Of a DNA stretch of 64,000 bases, positions 42,247 to 50,772 are shown one piece after another. The notes beneath the pieces were generated by a model. It had not been told where the DNA came from. It saw only the letters and a list, made by a program, of their open reading frames with translations, and made no database searches. Source of the stretch: JACVRW01 sp034664005 (GTDB taxonomy: Bacteria; Actinomycetota; Thermoleophilia; Solirubrobacterales; Thermoleophilaceae); contig JAXDIL010000169.1 in the NCBI GenBank assembly GCA_034664005.1, forward strand, positions 3,092 through 67,091. Reading direction: 5' to 3'. The first letter of the stretch is position 1, and each line of letters opens with the position of its first letter. The position numbers and the translations under genes were made by a program.

Positions 42247-43196
42247 GACATGCTCCCTTCGAGCGGCTGGGCCGGGCGTTGCGCGACCAGCCTGCGTGCG
42301 AGCGTTCCCTCCGGCGTGCCCTCGGAGCGCACGACCTCGCCCGTCTCGATCACCTGCTTGAAGCGGCGCAGGTCGTCGCGGACCTGCAGGTTCGGCTCCT
42401 CGCCGAACAGCTTCGCGATCAGCGAGCCGGCCTTGCCGGCGGGTGGCGCGTACTCCAGGTCCACGTGGACCTCGGTGCCGCGGTCGCCGGGCGCGTCCGC
42501 GAAGCCGACGATCCCCGAGTGGACCACGTCGCCGCCGGGAAGCGACCGCCAGGCGATCAACTCGCCGGGCCGGTCCTCGACCGCCTCCGCGTCCCAGTCG
42601 ACGCTGAGGCCGGCGGGACCGCACGCACGCCAGTGCGACTGACCGTCGGGATGAATCTCCACCGACTCGAGGTGCGCCATGAAGCGCGGGAAGTTCTGGA
42701 AGTTCCTCCAGAACGCGTAGACGTCGTCGCGCGGCTTCCGCACGGTCATGGAGGCCTTCACGCGGAAGGTCGGGTCCTTCGTCGCGCCCGCCGGCGCGCG
42801 GCTGATCCGCGCGGCCGTGAACGCGTCGACGGCCGTGATCCCGGCGACGGACGCCGTGGCCGCCGCGAGCCGGCCCGCGGACAGCTCCTTGTTGCGCCAC
42901 GCCGAGGCGAGCAGCGCCAGGTCCTTGATGTCGCCCGCCACGCGCGCCCACAGCCAGCCGGCGGGACGGGGCCGGCTGAAGATGCCGGCGGCAGCGGCCA
43001 GCTCGCGCACGCCGACGACGCGCTGCCAGGCGCGGCTGGTGCGGTCGTCGCGGACTCCGATCAGCCGGTTCACGCGCCCAGGAGCGACGGTCTGCGGCAC
43101 GCCGAGCCCGAGGCTGAACCAGCCGAGGAAGCGGGTCAGCTCGGCCTCGGGCGAGGGGGCTCTCGGAACGGGGGGCCGGGTTGCCGTGGTAGTCAC
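42243..43196 (-). CDS. SRPBCC family protein with N-terminal membrane domain
   Basis: A 317-residue protein. The first half (about residues 20-130) has hydrophobic helices of a small membrane domain (LTRFLGWFSLGLGVPQTVAP; VAGDIKDLALLASAW), the second half is an SRPBCC/polyketide-cyclase domain (from KASMTVRKPRDDVYAFWRNF through FPRFMAHLESVEIHPDG). This architecture recurs upstream of zinc alcohol dehydrogenases in other bacteria, and here the genes overlap by ATGA. It may bind or deliver a hydrophobic substrate; unproven. Confidence 0.85.
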   Translation of the reverse strand: MTTTATRPPVPRAPSPEAELTRFLGWFSLGLGVPQTVAPGRVNRLIGVRDDRTSRAWQRVVGVRELAAAAGIFSRPRPAGWLWARVAGDIKDLALLASAWRNKELSAGRLAAATASVAGITAVDAFTAARISRAPAGATKDPTFRVKASMTVRKPRDDVYAFWRNFQNFPRFMAHLESVEIHPDGQSHWRACGPAGLSVDWDAEAVEDRPGELIAWRSLPGGDVVHSGIVGFADAPGDRGTEVHVDLEYAPPAGKAGSLIAKLFGEEPNLQVRDDLRRFKQVIETGEVVRSEGTPEGTLARRLVAQRPAQPLEGSMS

Positions 43197-43244
43197 ATCG
43201 GTCCTTCCAAGCCGGGGTCAGTCACGGCTACCCGGGCGCCTCTG

Positions 43245-43257
43245 GTGAAACCTTCAC
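43245..43257. promoter_or_regulatory. Inverted repeat before the second P450 gene
   Basis: GTGAA ACC TTCAC, five-base perfect arms with a three-base spacer, ends three bases before the P450 ATG at 43261, inside the 64-base divergent gap. It may be an operator for the P450 or for the divergent SRPBCC operon. No neighbouring regulator gene is present. Confidence 0.3.
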
Positions 43258-43260
43258 GGT

Positions 43261-44511
43261 ATGGTCGGCGTCATGGCCCACGACGCGCGTGCCCTCGACG
43301 ACGTGCTCGTCGCCGACCGCGAGCACTGGCTGAACGGGCCGCCGCTCGAGCTGTTCAAGGAGCTCCGCCGCGGTTGTCCCGTGCACTGGACCTCCGAGAT
43401 CCCCGAGTATCCGACCGAGGCCGGGTTCTGGTCGGTCACGACCGCGGATCACGTGCACGAGGTGAGCCGCGACTGGCAGACCTACTCGTCGGAGCTGGGC
43501 GGCGTTACGGCCATCACCGACGCGGTCTTTCCGCTCGAGCTCGCGCGCGCGATGTTCATCGGCATGGACCCGCCGAAGCACGACCGGCTGAAGGCGCTCT
43601 TCCAGCGCGGCTTCACCCCGAAGCGGATCGCCGAGCACGAGGACGAGATCCGCGAGATCGTGACCGGCGTGCTCGACCGGCTCGACGGTCGCGACGAGTG
43701 CGACCTCGTGACGGACGTAGCTCAGCCTGTGGTGGCGCGCGTGATCGGCAGCTTCATGGGCATCCCGCCCGAGGACGACGCGATCTGGGCGCGGCTGATG
43801 AACTCGGCGCTCGCCGCGGACGACCCGGACATCAATCCGGAGGGAGTCGAGGCCATCATGGCGCGCGACGTCCCGGAGATCTTCGAGCGCTGCCAACGCC
43901 TGATCGCGGAGCGACGCGAGCACCCGACGGACGACCTCACGAGCGTCCTCGTGCATGCCGAGGTGGACGGCCACCAGCTCGAGGAGCACGAGATCGTCAT
44001 GGGCTTCTTCCTGCTCGTGGCCGCGGGCAACGACAGCACGAAGTCCACCTACTGCAGCGGCATGCGGGCGCTGCTCGAGCAGCCCGAGCAGCGGAAGCTG
44101 CTGCTCGACGACCCCGCGCTGATCCCGAGCGCGGTCGAGGAGTCGCTGCGGATGTTCCCGGCCTTCGCGCACTTCCGGCGCACGGCCACGCGCGATGTCG
44201 AGCTGGGCGGCCAGCAGATCCGCGAGGGCGACAAGGTGGTCATGTGGTACGTCTCCTCGAACCGCGACGAGACGCGCTACGAGGACCCGGACAGCTTCGA
44301 CGCGACGCGCAACCCGGAGCACCAGGCGTTCGGCGCCGGTGGCCGCCATTTCTGCCTCGGCACCGCGCTGGCCCGGCTCGAGCTCAGGATCCTGTTCGAG
44401 GAAACGCTCGCCCGCTTCCCGGCGATGGAGCTGGCCGGAGAGCCGCTCTACACCGAGTCGGCGTTCCTCAACCAGCTGAAGACGCTGCCCGTCCGGTTGA
44501 CTTCGCACTGA
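43261..44511 (+). CDS. Cytochrome P450
   Basis: A 416-residue soluble class I P450. The I-helix motif is LLVAAGNDSTKST, the K-helix is EESLR, and the haem loop is FGAGGRHFCLG with axial cysteine at about residue 365. The FIGMDPPKHDRLKALFQRGF region and overall length resemble the CYP124/125-like lipid and steroid hydroxylases of Actinobacteria. ATG 43261 or ATG 43273 can serve as start. It lies between a dehydrogenase operon and a secreted phosphatase and is not in an obvious operon. Substrate unknown. Confidence 0.92.
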   Translation: MVGVMAHDARALDDVLVADREHWLNGPPLELFKELRRGCPVHWTSEIPEYPTEAGFWSVTTADHVHEVSRDWQTYSSELGGVTAITDAVFPLELARAMFIGMDPPKHDRLKALFQRGFTPKRIAEHEDEIREIVTGVLDRLDGRDECDLVTDVAQPVVARVIGSFMGIPPEDDAIWARLMNSALAADDPDINPEGVEAIMARDVPEIFERCQRLIAERREHPTDDLTSVLVHAEVDGHQLEEHEIVMGFFLLVAAGNDSTKSTYCSGMRALLEQPEQRKLLLDDPALIPSAVEESLRMFPAFAHFRRTATRDVELGGQQIREGDKVVMWYVSSNRDETRYEDPDSFDATRNPEHQAFGAGGRHFCLGTALARLELRILFEETLARFPAMELAGEPLYTESAFLNQLKTLPVRLTSH

Positions 44512-44528
44512 TATATGAGGTAGGACAA

Positions 44529-44556
44529 CCCCTCACTCGCAGGATTACCAGAGGGG
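44529..44556 (+). promoter_or_regulatory. Hairpin pairing with the ribosome binding site
   Basis: CCCCTC (44529-44534) is complementary to GAGGGG (44551-44556), the ribosome binding site of the phosphatase gene starting at 44565. The loop is 16 bases. If it folds, the hairpin would hide the site; a TATATGA-like sequence lies just upstream. Only six base pairs, so the evidence is weak. Confidence 0.25.
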
Positions 44557-44564
44557 TCTGGCCC

Positions 44565-46331
44565 GTGCTTCATCGCAAAGTCGTCGCTCTGCTGTTCGTC
44601 CTGTCCCTGCTGGTCGTGGCGCCCGCGCAGGCGCGCCCCGACTCACCCCATCGGCCGTCGCACGTCGTGATCATCGTGCTCGACCAGGCGCGTGACGACA
44701 CGATCAAGCGCTACGACATGCCGAACGTCCGGCGCTTGCAGCGTGAGGGCAGGAACTTCCCGAACGCCCTGGTGGGCCACATGGCGGCCGAGACAGTGAT
44801 CAGCCACAACGTGCTCACGAGCGGCCTCTTCCCGAAGCACATGGGCTGGTCGAACGAGGTCTACCGCGACGTGAACGGCCTGCTTGGCACGCCCGGCGCG
44901 TACCACGTGACCTCCAGCATGTCGTGCGACCAGTACAAGGCGCTCATCAACGCGGGTGGCTATCCGAAGCTGCAGGACTACCTCGACGAGAAGTTCGGTC
45001 AGGGCACCAAGTTCGCCTCGATCTCACAGAAGCGCAGCTCGGCCTGCACCGCCGGCCACACCGGCCCCGCGCTGGGCTCGCCCGTCGGCGATGGAACCTC
45101 GACGGACCCCGAGGACATCATCTTCCAGATCCGCGGTGACCGGCCCATGGACGGCGCCACGCGGATCAGCTGTGACGGCAGGCCAGACTGGCGCAAGCCG
45201 CAGTCCGGCAATGGCGACATGCCGCTCTACTTCAACGACGTCCCCAACTGCACCAACCGCTGGTGGACCTGGCAGCAGGCGGGCGCCTACGGCACGGGCA
45301 CCGAGCAGCCGGCGGCGATCTACCCGCTCGACGGCAACCGCTTCGTGCCGGGCGTGCCCTCCGACGCCCCACACATCGGCGGTGACACCTGGTCGGCCGA
45401 CGCGGCCATCCGCGTCATCCAGAACGAGACCTCCACGAGCTGGCGCGGCATGATGGTCAGCCTCGGCGCCATCGACAAGATGGGCCACATGTGGGGGCCG
45501 GACGACAACGTGACCGGCCCGGCCGGCTCGAACGCTCAGCTCGCGCATCTGCCGTTCGCTGCCAAGAACGCTGATGCGCAGGTCGGCCGGATCGTGGCCG
45601 CCCTGCGTGGTCGCGGGCTGCTCGACGACACGCTCGTCGTCATCACGGCCGACCACGCCGCGCAGAGCGGCGACCCGGCCCTCGGCAACCGCTTCTTCGG
45701 CCGCACGGACCTCAATTCGTGCAACGCGCTGACGGGGTCCAACGGGATTCGCTCCGACTGCAACTGGTACTACGGCCAGGACTCCGACGAGCGCTACCTG
45801 GACCCGAGCAGCGAGGTCGAGAGGCTGAAGAACAGGCTCGGTACCAAGCTCAAGTTCACCTACGAGGACGGCCACGTCGCGGTATGGCTCGACAACCCGA
45901 CCCCTGCCGACAAGGACGAGGCGGCGGCGGCGGTGCTCGACATGGGTGGCGTGATCGCGAGCTACCGCACCAACGCGGCTCAGAACGACTACGTCCGCTT
46001 CGGGACCAACCGGATGACCGGGTCGGAGCGCAGCTGGTTCGTGCGCCACGCGGAGGAGCTCGTCGACACGATGCCGTCTCCGAACGGGCCTGACGTGGTC
46101 GGGCTGGTCGCGGACGACGTGACGTACGGAGTCACCGGAGACCACGGCGGCCACAACCGCGAGATCCAGGAGATCCCGATGGTGTTCTACGGACCGGGCG
46201 TGTCCTCGAAGGACTCGAACCGCCTGCTGCGGCACGTGGACGTCCTGCCGACGATCCTCGACGCGATGGGCATCCCGTACGACGAGGACAGCCTGGACGG
46301 CGAGGCCGCGCGGCTCTGGAAGGGCCGCTGA
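44565..46331 (+). CDS. Secreted alkaline-phosphatase-superfamily protein
   Basis: A 588-residue secreted protein. A signal peptide (VVALLFVLSLLVVAPAQA) is followed by an alkaline-phosphatase-fold domain of the phosphodiesterase/sulfatase kind: VVIIVLDQARDD (metal site), GHMAAETVISHNVLTSGLFP, DKMGHMWGPDD, VVITADHAAQSGD and GDHGGHN near the end. The usual nucleophile Thr or Ser is probably the Thr in HMAAETVISH, but this is not certain. It may cleave phosphomonoesters or diesters outside the cell. The GTG at 44565 is preferred, behind GAGGGG; the reading frame remains open far upstream only through antisense of other genes. Confidence 0.8.
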   Translation: MLHRKVVALLFVLSLLVVAPAQARPDSPHRPSHVVIIVLDQARDDTIKRYDMPNVRRLQREGRNFPNALVGHMAAETVISHNVLTSGLFPKHMGWSNEVYRDVNGLLGTPGAYHVTSSMSCDQYKALINAGGYPKLQDYLDEKFGQGTKFASISQKRSSACTAGHTGPALGSPVGDGTSTDPEDIIFQIRGDRPMDGATRISCDGRPDWRKPQSGNGDMPLYFNDVPNCTNRWWTWQQAGAYGTGTEQPAAIYPLDGNRFVPGVPSDAPHIGGDTWSADAAIRVIQNETSTSWRGMMVSLGAIDKMGHMWGPDDNVTGPAGSNAQLAHLPFAAKNADAQVGRIVAALRGRGLLDDTLVVITADHAAQSGDPALGNRFFGRTDLNSCNALTGSNGIRSDCNWYYGQDSDERYLDPSSEVERLKNRLGTKLKFTYEDGHVAVWLDNPTPADKDEAAAAVLDMGGVIASYRTNAAQNDYVRFGTNRMTGSERSWFVRHAEELVDTMPSPNGPDVVGLVADDVTYGVTGDHGGHNREIQEIPMVFYGPGVSSKDSNRLLRHVDVLPTILDAMGIPYDEDSLDGEAARLWKGR

Positions 46332-46351
46332 GGCGGGCGCAGGACTACAAA

Positions 46352-46440
46352 CGGAGAGGGTGGGATTCGAACCCACGAGGCAGTTTGACCCGCCCACACG
46401 ATTTCCAGTCGTGCACCTTAAGCCGCTCGGTCACCTCTCC
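46352..46440 (-). tRNA. tRNA-Ser (anticodon GGA)
   Basis: An 89-base class II tRNA on the minus strand. The acceptor GGAGAGG (46440-46434) pairs with CCTCTCC (46359-46353), discriminator G at 46352. The anticodon loop CTGGAAA gives anticodon GGA, reading UCC and UCU. A long variable arm and the GTGGG TTCGAAT CCCAC T arm are present. CCA is not encoded. It ends 20 bases from the convergent phosphatase gene. Confidence 0.95.
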
Positions 46441-46472
46441 TGAGCGGGTCTGAGCCTAGCTGCGCGGCGCCC

Positions 46473-46676
46473 CTAGGCGGCGTTGCGCAGCTGCACGTGG
46501 GGCGTGCGGCGCGGGAAGGCGACGATCGTCGAGAGGCTCACCTCTGAGAAGGCCAGCGCCTGGAGCGTGCAGCCGCAGCCGTCGCAGACCAGGTCGTCGA
46601 AGTCCCCGAGCTCGCCCCAGGCCTCGAACTCCTCGGCGCAGGACTGGTCGCTGCATATGAGAATCGCGTACAGCAT
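46473..46676 (-). CDS. Small zinc-ribbon-like protein
   Basis: A 67-residue protein starting MLYAILICSDQSCAEEFEAW, with cysteines arranged as CSDQSC and CDGCGC, a likely zinc-binding pair. It has no long hydrophobic segment beyond the N-terminal strand. The C-terminus (RRTPHVQLRNAA) is basic. Family not recognised; the residue pattern suggests a small zinc-ribbon domain of unknown role. It lies next to tRNA-Ser(GGA). Confidence 0.65.
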   Translation of the reverse strand: MLYAILICSDQSCAEEFEAWGELGDFDDLVCDGCGCTLQALAFSEVSLSTIVAFPRRTPHVQLRNAA

Positions 46677-46718
46677 GGCGTGAGCCCATGCTGGGACGAC
46701 CCTCGGACGGAATGAGAG

Positions 46719-46970
46719 CTAGGCGCCGTCCGGGGCGGGCACGATCAGCCGGATGTGGCGGCGGGCCAGCATCAGGACCGGCGTCTCCCAGTCGCGCCCC
46801 GAGCCGTCGATTGCGACGAGCTGGGCGTCCAGGATCGTGAAGAACTCGTGGTCGCGCCGGTTGACGTGGTCGGAGACGCGGCTGCGGTAGCCCTCGCGCG
46901 GCAGGGTGAGCATCCCCTCGACCCGGTAGCGGTCCGTCTCGACGACGACTTTCTCCTGGCGGTTCTCCAC
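46719..46970 (-). CDS. Small conserved protein (DUF6812-like)
   Basis: An 83-residue protein, starting at GTG 46970 with VENRQEKVVVETDRYRVEG, then LPREGYRSRVSDHVNRRDHE, FFTILDAQLVAI and a C-terminal ARRHIRLIVPAPDG. The pattern of a small all-beta domain resembles the DUF6812 type, recalled rather than searched. It is 11 bases after the ATP-grasp stop on the same strand and is the last gene of that operon. The frame remains open much further upstream, but only as antisense or shadow of ATP-grasp coding. Function unknown. Confidence 0.6.
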   Translation of the reverse strand: MENRQEKVVVETDRYRVEGMLTLPREGYRSRVSDHVNRRDHEFFTILDAQLVAIDGSGRDWETPVLMLARRHIRLIVPAPDGA

Positions 46971-46981
46971 GGCGCCGCAAT

Positions 46982-48340
46982 CTAGCGGCTTCCGGGGCCC
47001 GCCACGGGCACCCACGTGTCCTTCGCCCCGCCGCCCTGGCCGCTGTTCACGACCATCGAGCCCTCCTCCAGCGCCACGCGGCTGATGCATGCGGGCAGCA
47101 CCCGCACCCCCTCGTCGGTGAGGAGCGCGTACGGGCGGAGGTCCACGTGGCGCGGCTCGAGGCGCCCGTCCACGACCGTCGGGTGGACCGACAGCTCCAC
47201 CAGCTCCTGGCCGATCCAGCCGCCCGGCTCCGCCTCGATTCGCGCGCGCACGCGCGCGCGTGCGAATTCGTCGGCATCGCGCCAGATCACGACGCCATCG
47301 CCGCCCATCTCGCCGCGCGGCTTCACGACGAGGCCGTCCAGCTCGTCGCCCGCGGCGAGCGGCCGCGATGGGATCGACGGCAGGAGCGCCTCCTGGTCGA
47401 GGTAGAAGCTCACCAGCTCGTCCACGTGCGCGTGTACGAGCTTGTCGTCGGCCACGCCTGCGCCCGGCGCGTTCACGACGGCCAGCACGCCGGCGGCGCT
47501 CGGGCCGAGCAGCGCCTCGCCCACGGCGGTGGGAGACCCGTCGGGTGAGGTGAAGCGGTCCTCGCCGGTGCGCTGGTAGACCACGTCGACCGCGCGCGGG
47601 CGCCCGTCGAGCCAGGCGACGAGCCGGCCGTCGCGGTGCTCGAGGTCCGCGAGCCGCACGAGCGGCGCGCACAGCTCACGCGCGAGGCGCTCGTGCTCCC
47701 ACCAGCCGGCGGCGGACGGCCCCTCGGTCAGGATCACGGTGCGCGGCTCGTCGATCCCGGCCGGGGCAGCGTCCTGGAGCGCGAGCGCCAGCTCGCCGAA
47801 CGCGAGCGACACGTCCGCCTGCGGCGGCGGCACCCCGACCAGGTCCCGGAGCGTGTCGCGCGCCGCCACCGCGTACGCCATCCCGGCCGCCATGCGCACC
47901 TGGTCCTCGATCACGCGGAAGCGGCCGTCGGGCGAGCGGACCACGTCCATGCCCGCGAACGAGATCCAGCGCCGCGGCGATGCGCCGCGCATCACCGGCT
48001 CGAAGTGCGGCGAGGCCTCCACGTCCTCGCGCGCGAGGATGCCGGCCTCGAAGACGCGACCCTCCCCGTAGACGTCCGCGACGAACGCCTCGAGCGCCTG
48101 CAGGCGCTGTGCGATCCCCGTCTGCAGCTCGGACCACTCCGCCGCGATCAGGATGCGCGGCACCGGGTCGAGCGTGAACACGCCGTCCTCGGCCGCCCCG
48201 AACGTGACCCCGCGCGCCTCCAGCCGGCGCGCGACCTCGGCCGCCACCGGACCCGGCTCCTCCAGCGCGGCCAGCACCTCGGCGTAGTGCGGGCGCGGGT
48301 TGCCGCTCTCGTCGTAGGCCTCGTCGTAAGGGCGGCTCAC
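46982..48340 (-). CDS. Circularly permuted ATP-grasp protein
   Basis: A 452-residue protein of the circularly permuted ATP-grasp type (DUF404/407-like), found mostly in amide-bond-forming clusters. Visible blocks are EVLAALEEPGPVAAEVARRL at the start, RRWISFAGMDVVRSPDGRFR, VIEDQVRMAAGMAYAVAARD, the ATP-binding LVVKPRGEMGGDGVVIWRD and the C-terminal ISRVALEEGSMVVNSGQGGG. It normally forms an amide or ester bond using ATP. ATG 48340 overlaps the stop of the FAD/GcvT gene (ATGA), so it acts with that enzyme. Partner alpha-E or transglutaminase genes, common elsewhere, are absent. Confidence 0.83.
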   Translation of the reverse strand: MSRPYDEAYDESGNPRPHYAEVLAALEEPGPVAAEVARRLEARGVTFGAAEDGVFTLDPVPRILIAAEWSELQTGIAQRLQALEAFVADVYGEGRVFEAGILAREDVEASPHFEPVMRGASPRRWISFAGMDVVRSPDGRFRVIEDQVRMAAGMAYAVAARDTLRDLVGVPPPQADVSLAFGELALALQDAAPAGIDEPRTVILTEGPSAAGWWEHERLARELCAPLVRLADLEHRDGRLVAWLDGRPRAVDVVYQRTGEDRFTSPDGSPTAVGEALLGPSAAGVLAVVNAPGAGVADDKLVHAHVDELVSFYLDQEALLPSIPSRPLAAGDELDGLVVKPRGEMGGDGVVIWRDADEFARARVRARIEAEPGGWIGQELVELSVHPTVVDGRLEPRHVDLRPYALLTDEGVRVLPACISRVALEEGSMVVNSGQGGGAKDTWVPVAGPGSR

Positions 48341-50772
48341 CCTGCGCCGCGTACCCGCTCGCCGCGCGGGTCGAACAGCGGCTCGCTCGCGACCTCACCG
48401 CCGACCCACCGGCCGAAGATGTCGAGCTCCACCGCCGTGCCGGGCTCGGACCGCTCCGGCGGGAGGTAGGCGTAGGCGATCGAGCGCTCGACCGTGTAGC
48501 CGTAGCCGCCTGACGTGACGCGCCCGACGATCTCCCCGTCCACCCGGACCGGCTCGTTACCGAGCGCCACCGAGCGAGCGTCCTCGAGCGTGATGCAGCA
48601 GAGCCGCTTGCGCGGTCCGCGCTCGCGCAGCGCCTCGCCGCCGAGGAACTTCTTGTCGGGCTTCACCGCGAAGTCCAGGCCTGCCTCGTGGGGTGTCTCG
48701 TCTGGAGTGATGTCGGCTCCCCAGACCCGGTAGCCCTTCTCGAGCCGCATCGAGTCGACGGCCCGGTACCCGCCCGCAACGAGCCCGTGCGGCTCACCCG
48801 CCTCCCAGAGCGTGCGCCAGAGCGTCATCCCGTACTCCGCCGGGCAGTACAGCTCCCAGCCGAGCTCGCCGACGTAGGTCACGCGCAGCGCGCGCACCGG
48901 CACGTCGCCGATCGTCAGCTCGCGCACCGACATGTACGGGAACGCCTCGTTGTCGAGTGCATGGGGCGTGAGCGGCGCGAGCAGGTCGCGCGCCCGCGGG
49001 CCCCAGACGCCGAAGCACGCCCACGCCGAGGTCACGTCGCGCACCTGTGCCGACCCGTCGTCAGGGAGGTGGCGCTGGATCCACTCGCGGTCGTGGTTGC
49101 CGAACGCGGTGCCGGTGACGATCAGGAAGCGCTCCTCCGCCAACCGCGACACCGTGAAGTCGCACTCGATGCCGCCGCGGGAGTTCAGCATCTGCGTGTA
49201 GGTCACACGCCCGACGTCGCGCGCGACCTCGTTGTCGCACAGCCACTCGAGCAGCGCGGCCGCGCCCGGGCCCGTCACCTCCAGCTTGGCGAACGAGGAC
49301 TCGTCGAAGATCGCCGCCGTCTCGCGGCAGGCCAGGTGCTCCGCGCCGATCGCGGGCGACCAGTGCTTGCCGGCCCAGCCGCGCGGGCGAAGCGACTCGT
49401 CGCCGCGCGAGGCGTTCGACTCGTACCAGTTCACCCGCTCCCAGCCCGACTTCTCGCCGAAGGCGGCGTCGTGCGCGCGATGCCACTCGTACGCGGGCGA
49501 GGTGCGCAGCGGCCGGCCCGCCTGGCGCTCCTCGAACGGGTAGTGGATGTCGTAGTAGGTCTCGTAGGTCTCGAGCACCCGCTTCAGCGTGTACGACGGC
49601 GAGCGGTACTGCGTGCCGAAGCGGCGCACGTCCATCTGCCACAGGTCCATCGACGGCTCGCCGCCCACGATCCACTCCGCCATCGCCTTGCCCACGCCGC
49701 CTGCCCCGGCCAGGCCGTGCGCGCAGAACCCGCCCGCCACGAATATCCCCGGCAGCTCGGTCTCGCCGAGGCAGAACTCATTGTCGGGCGTGAACCCCTC
49801 CGGCCCGTTGATCATCCGCGTGACCTTCACGTCCTCCATCTGAGGAACGCGCCTGCGCGAGTTCACGACGATCTCCTCGAAGCGGTCCCAGTCGTCCTCG
49901 AGCAGGCGGCCGTTGAAGTCCGGCGGGATGCGGTCGAAGTCGCTGCCGTCGCGCGGCGTGAAGGCCGGCATCGCGGGCCGCTCGTAGCCGCCCATCACGA
50001 GGCCGCCGCCCTCCTCGCGGAAGTAGATGAGCAGGTCGGGGTCGCGCAGCGTCGGCAGCGGGTTCTGCGGGTCGCGCTCGCGGAACGGCTGCGTGACGAT
50101 GTACTCGTGCGACATCGGCACGATCGGGATGCGCACGCCCGCCATCCGCCCGAGCTCGGCCGAGAACATCCCGCCCGCGATCACGATCGCCTCGGCCTGG
50201 ATGTCGCCGCGCTCGGTCCTGACGAGCCCCTGCTCGATCCCGGTCACGCGGGTGTTCGTGAAGACCTGAGCACCGCCCGCGCGCGCGCCCTCGGCGAGCG
50301 CGAACGTGAGCTGCGAGGGGTCGAGGTAGCCGTCGGTCGGCAGCCAGGCCGCGCCGAGCACGCCGTCCGTCGACATCAGCGGGAACAGCTCCCGCGCCTC
50401 GTCGGCCGAGATCAGCTCGAGCGGCAGCCCGAACGTCTTCGCCCAGCCCGCCTGGCGGCGGAGCTCCTCCATGCGCTCCTGACTCGAAGCGAGCCTGATG
50501 CCGCCGCACTCGACCCAGCCGCACTCCTCTCCGAGCCGCCGGTACAGCTCGACCGAGTACATCATCATCTTGGTCAGGTTCACCGAGCCGCGGAGCTGGC
50601 CCACGAGCCCCGCGGAGTGGAAGGTCGACCCCGAGGTGAGCTGGTTGCGGTCCACGACGACCACGTCGTCCCAGCCCAGTTCGGCGAGGTGGTAGGCGAT
50701 CGAGGTGCCGCCGACCCCGCCGCCGACGATCACGCAGCGTGCGCTGCCCGGAAGCTCGCGCCGCGCTGCCAC
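48337..50772 (-). CDS. FAD-dependent oxidoreductase fused to a GcvT-type folate domain
   Basis: An 811-residue two-domain enzyme of the dimethylglycine/sarcosine dehydrogenase type. The N-terminal DAO-like domain (about residues 1-400) has the FAD site CVIVGGGVGGTSIAYHLAEL, a HSAGLVGQLR loop near the flavin, and GYLDPSQLTFALAEGARAGG. The C-terminal half is GcvT-like (TETAAIFDESSFAKLEVTGP-type sequence, FGVWGPRARDLL, VTYVGELGWELY and DKKFLGGEAL), which accepts the one-carbon unit onto tetrahydrofolate. It probably demethylates an N-methyl amine or glycine derivative. Start GTG 50772 shares one base with the kinase stop. Confidence 0.85.
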   Translation of the reverse strand: MAARRELPGSARCVIVGGGVGGTSIAYHLAELGWDDVVVVDRNQLTSGSTFHSAGLVGQLRGSVNLTKMMMYSVELYRRLGEECGWVECGGIRLASSQERMEELRRQAGWAKTFGLPLELISADEARELFPLMSTDGVLGAAWLPTDGYLDPSQLTFALAEGARAGGAQVFTNTRVTGIEQGLVRTERGDIQAEAIVIAGGMFSAELGRMAGVRIPIVPMSHEYIVTQPFRERDPQNPLPTLRDPDLLIYFREEGGGLVMGGYERPAMPAFTPRDGSDFDRIPPDFNGRLLEDDWDRFEEIVVNSRRRVPQMEDVKVTRMINGPEGFTPDNEFCLGETELPGIFVAGGFCAHGLAGAGGVGKAMAEWIVGGEPSMDLWQMDVRRFGTQYRSPSYTLKRVLETYETYYDIHYPFEERQAGRPLRTSPAYEWHRAHDAAFGEKSGWERVNWYESNASRGDESLRPRGWAGKHWSPAIGAEHLACRETAAIFDESSFAKLEVTGPGAAALLEWLCDNEVARDVGRVTYTQMLNSRGGIECDFTVSRLAEERFLIVTGTAFGNHDREWIQRHLPDDGSAQVRDVTSAWACFGVWGPRARDLLAPLTPHALDNEAFPYMSVRELTIGDVPVRALRVTYVGELGWELYCPAEYGMTLWRTLWEAGEPHGLVAGGYRAVDSMRLEKGYRVWGADITPDETPHEAGLDFAVKPDKKFLGGEALRERGPRKRLCCITLEDARSVALGNEPVRVDGEIVGRVTSGGYGYTVERSIAYAYLPPERSEPGTAVELDIFGRWVGGEVASEPLFDPRGERVRGAG

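Noticed and set aside
42279..44564. An uninterrupted plus-strand frame leading into the phosphatase, giving over 1300 residues
   Set aside because: It runs antisense to the SRPBCC gene and across the P450 gene in another frame; the signal peptide and ribosome binding site place the true start at 44565.
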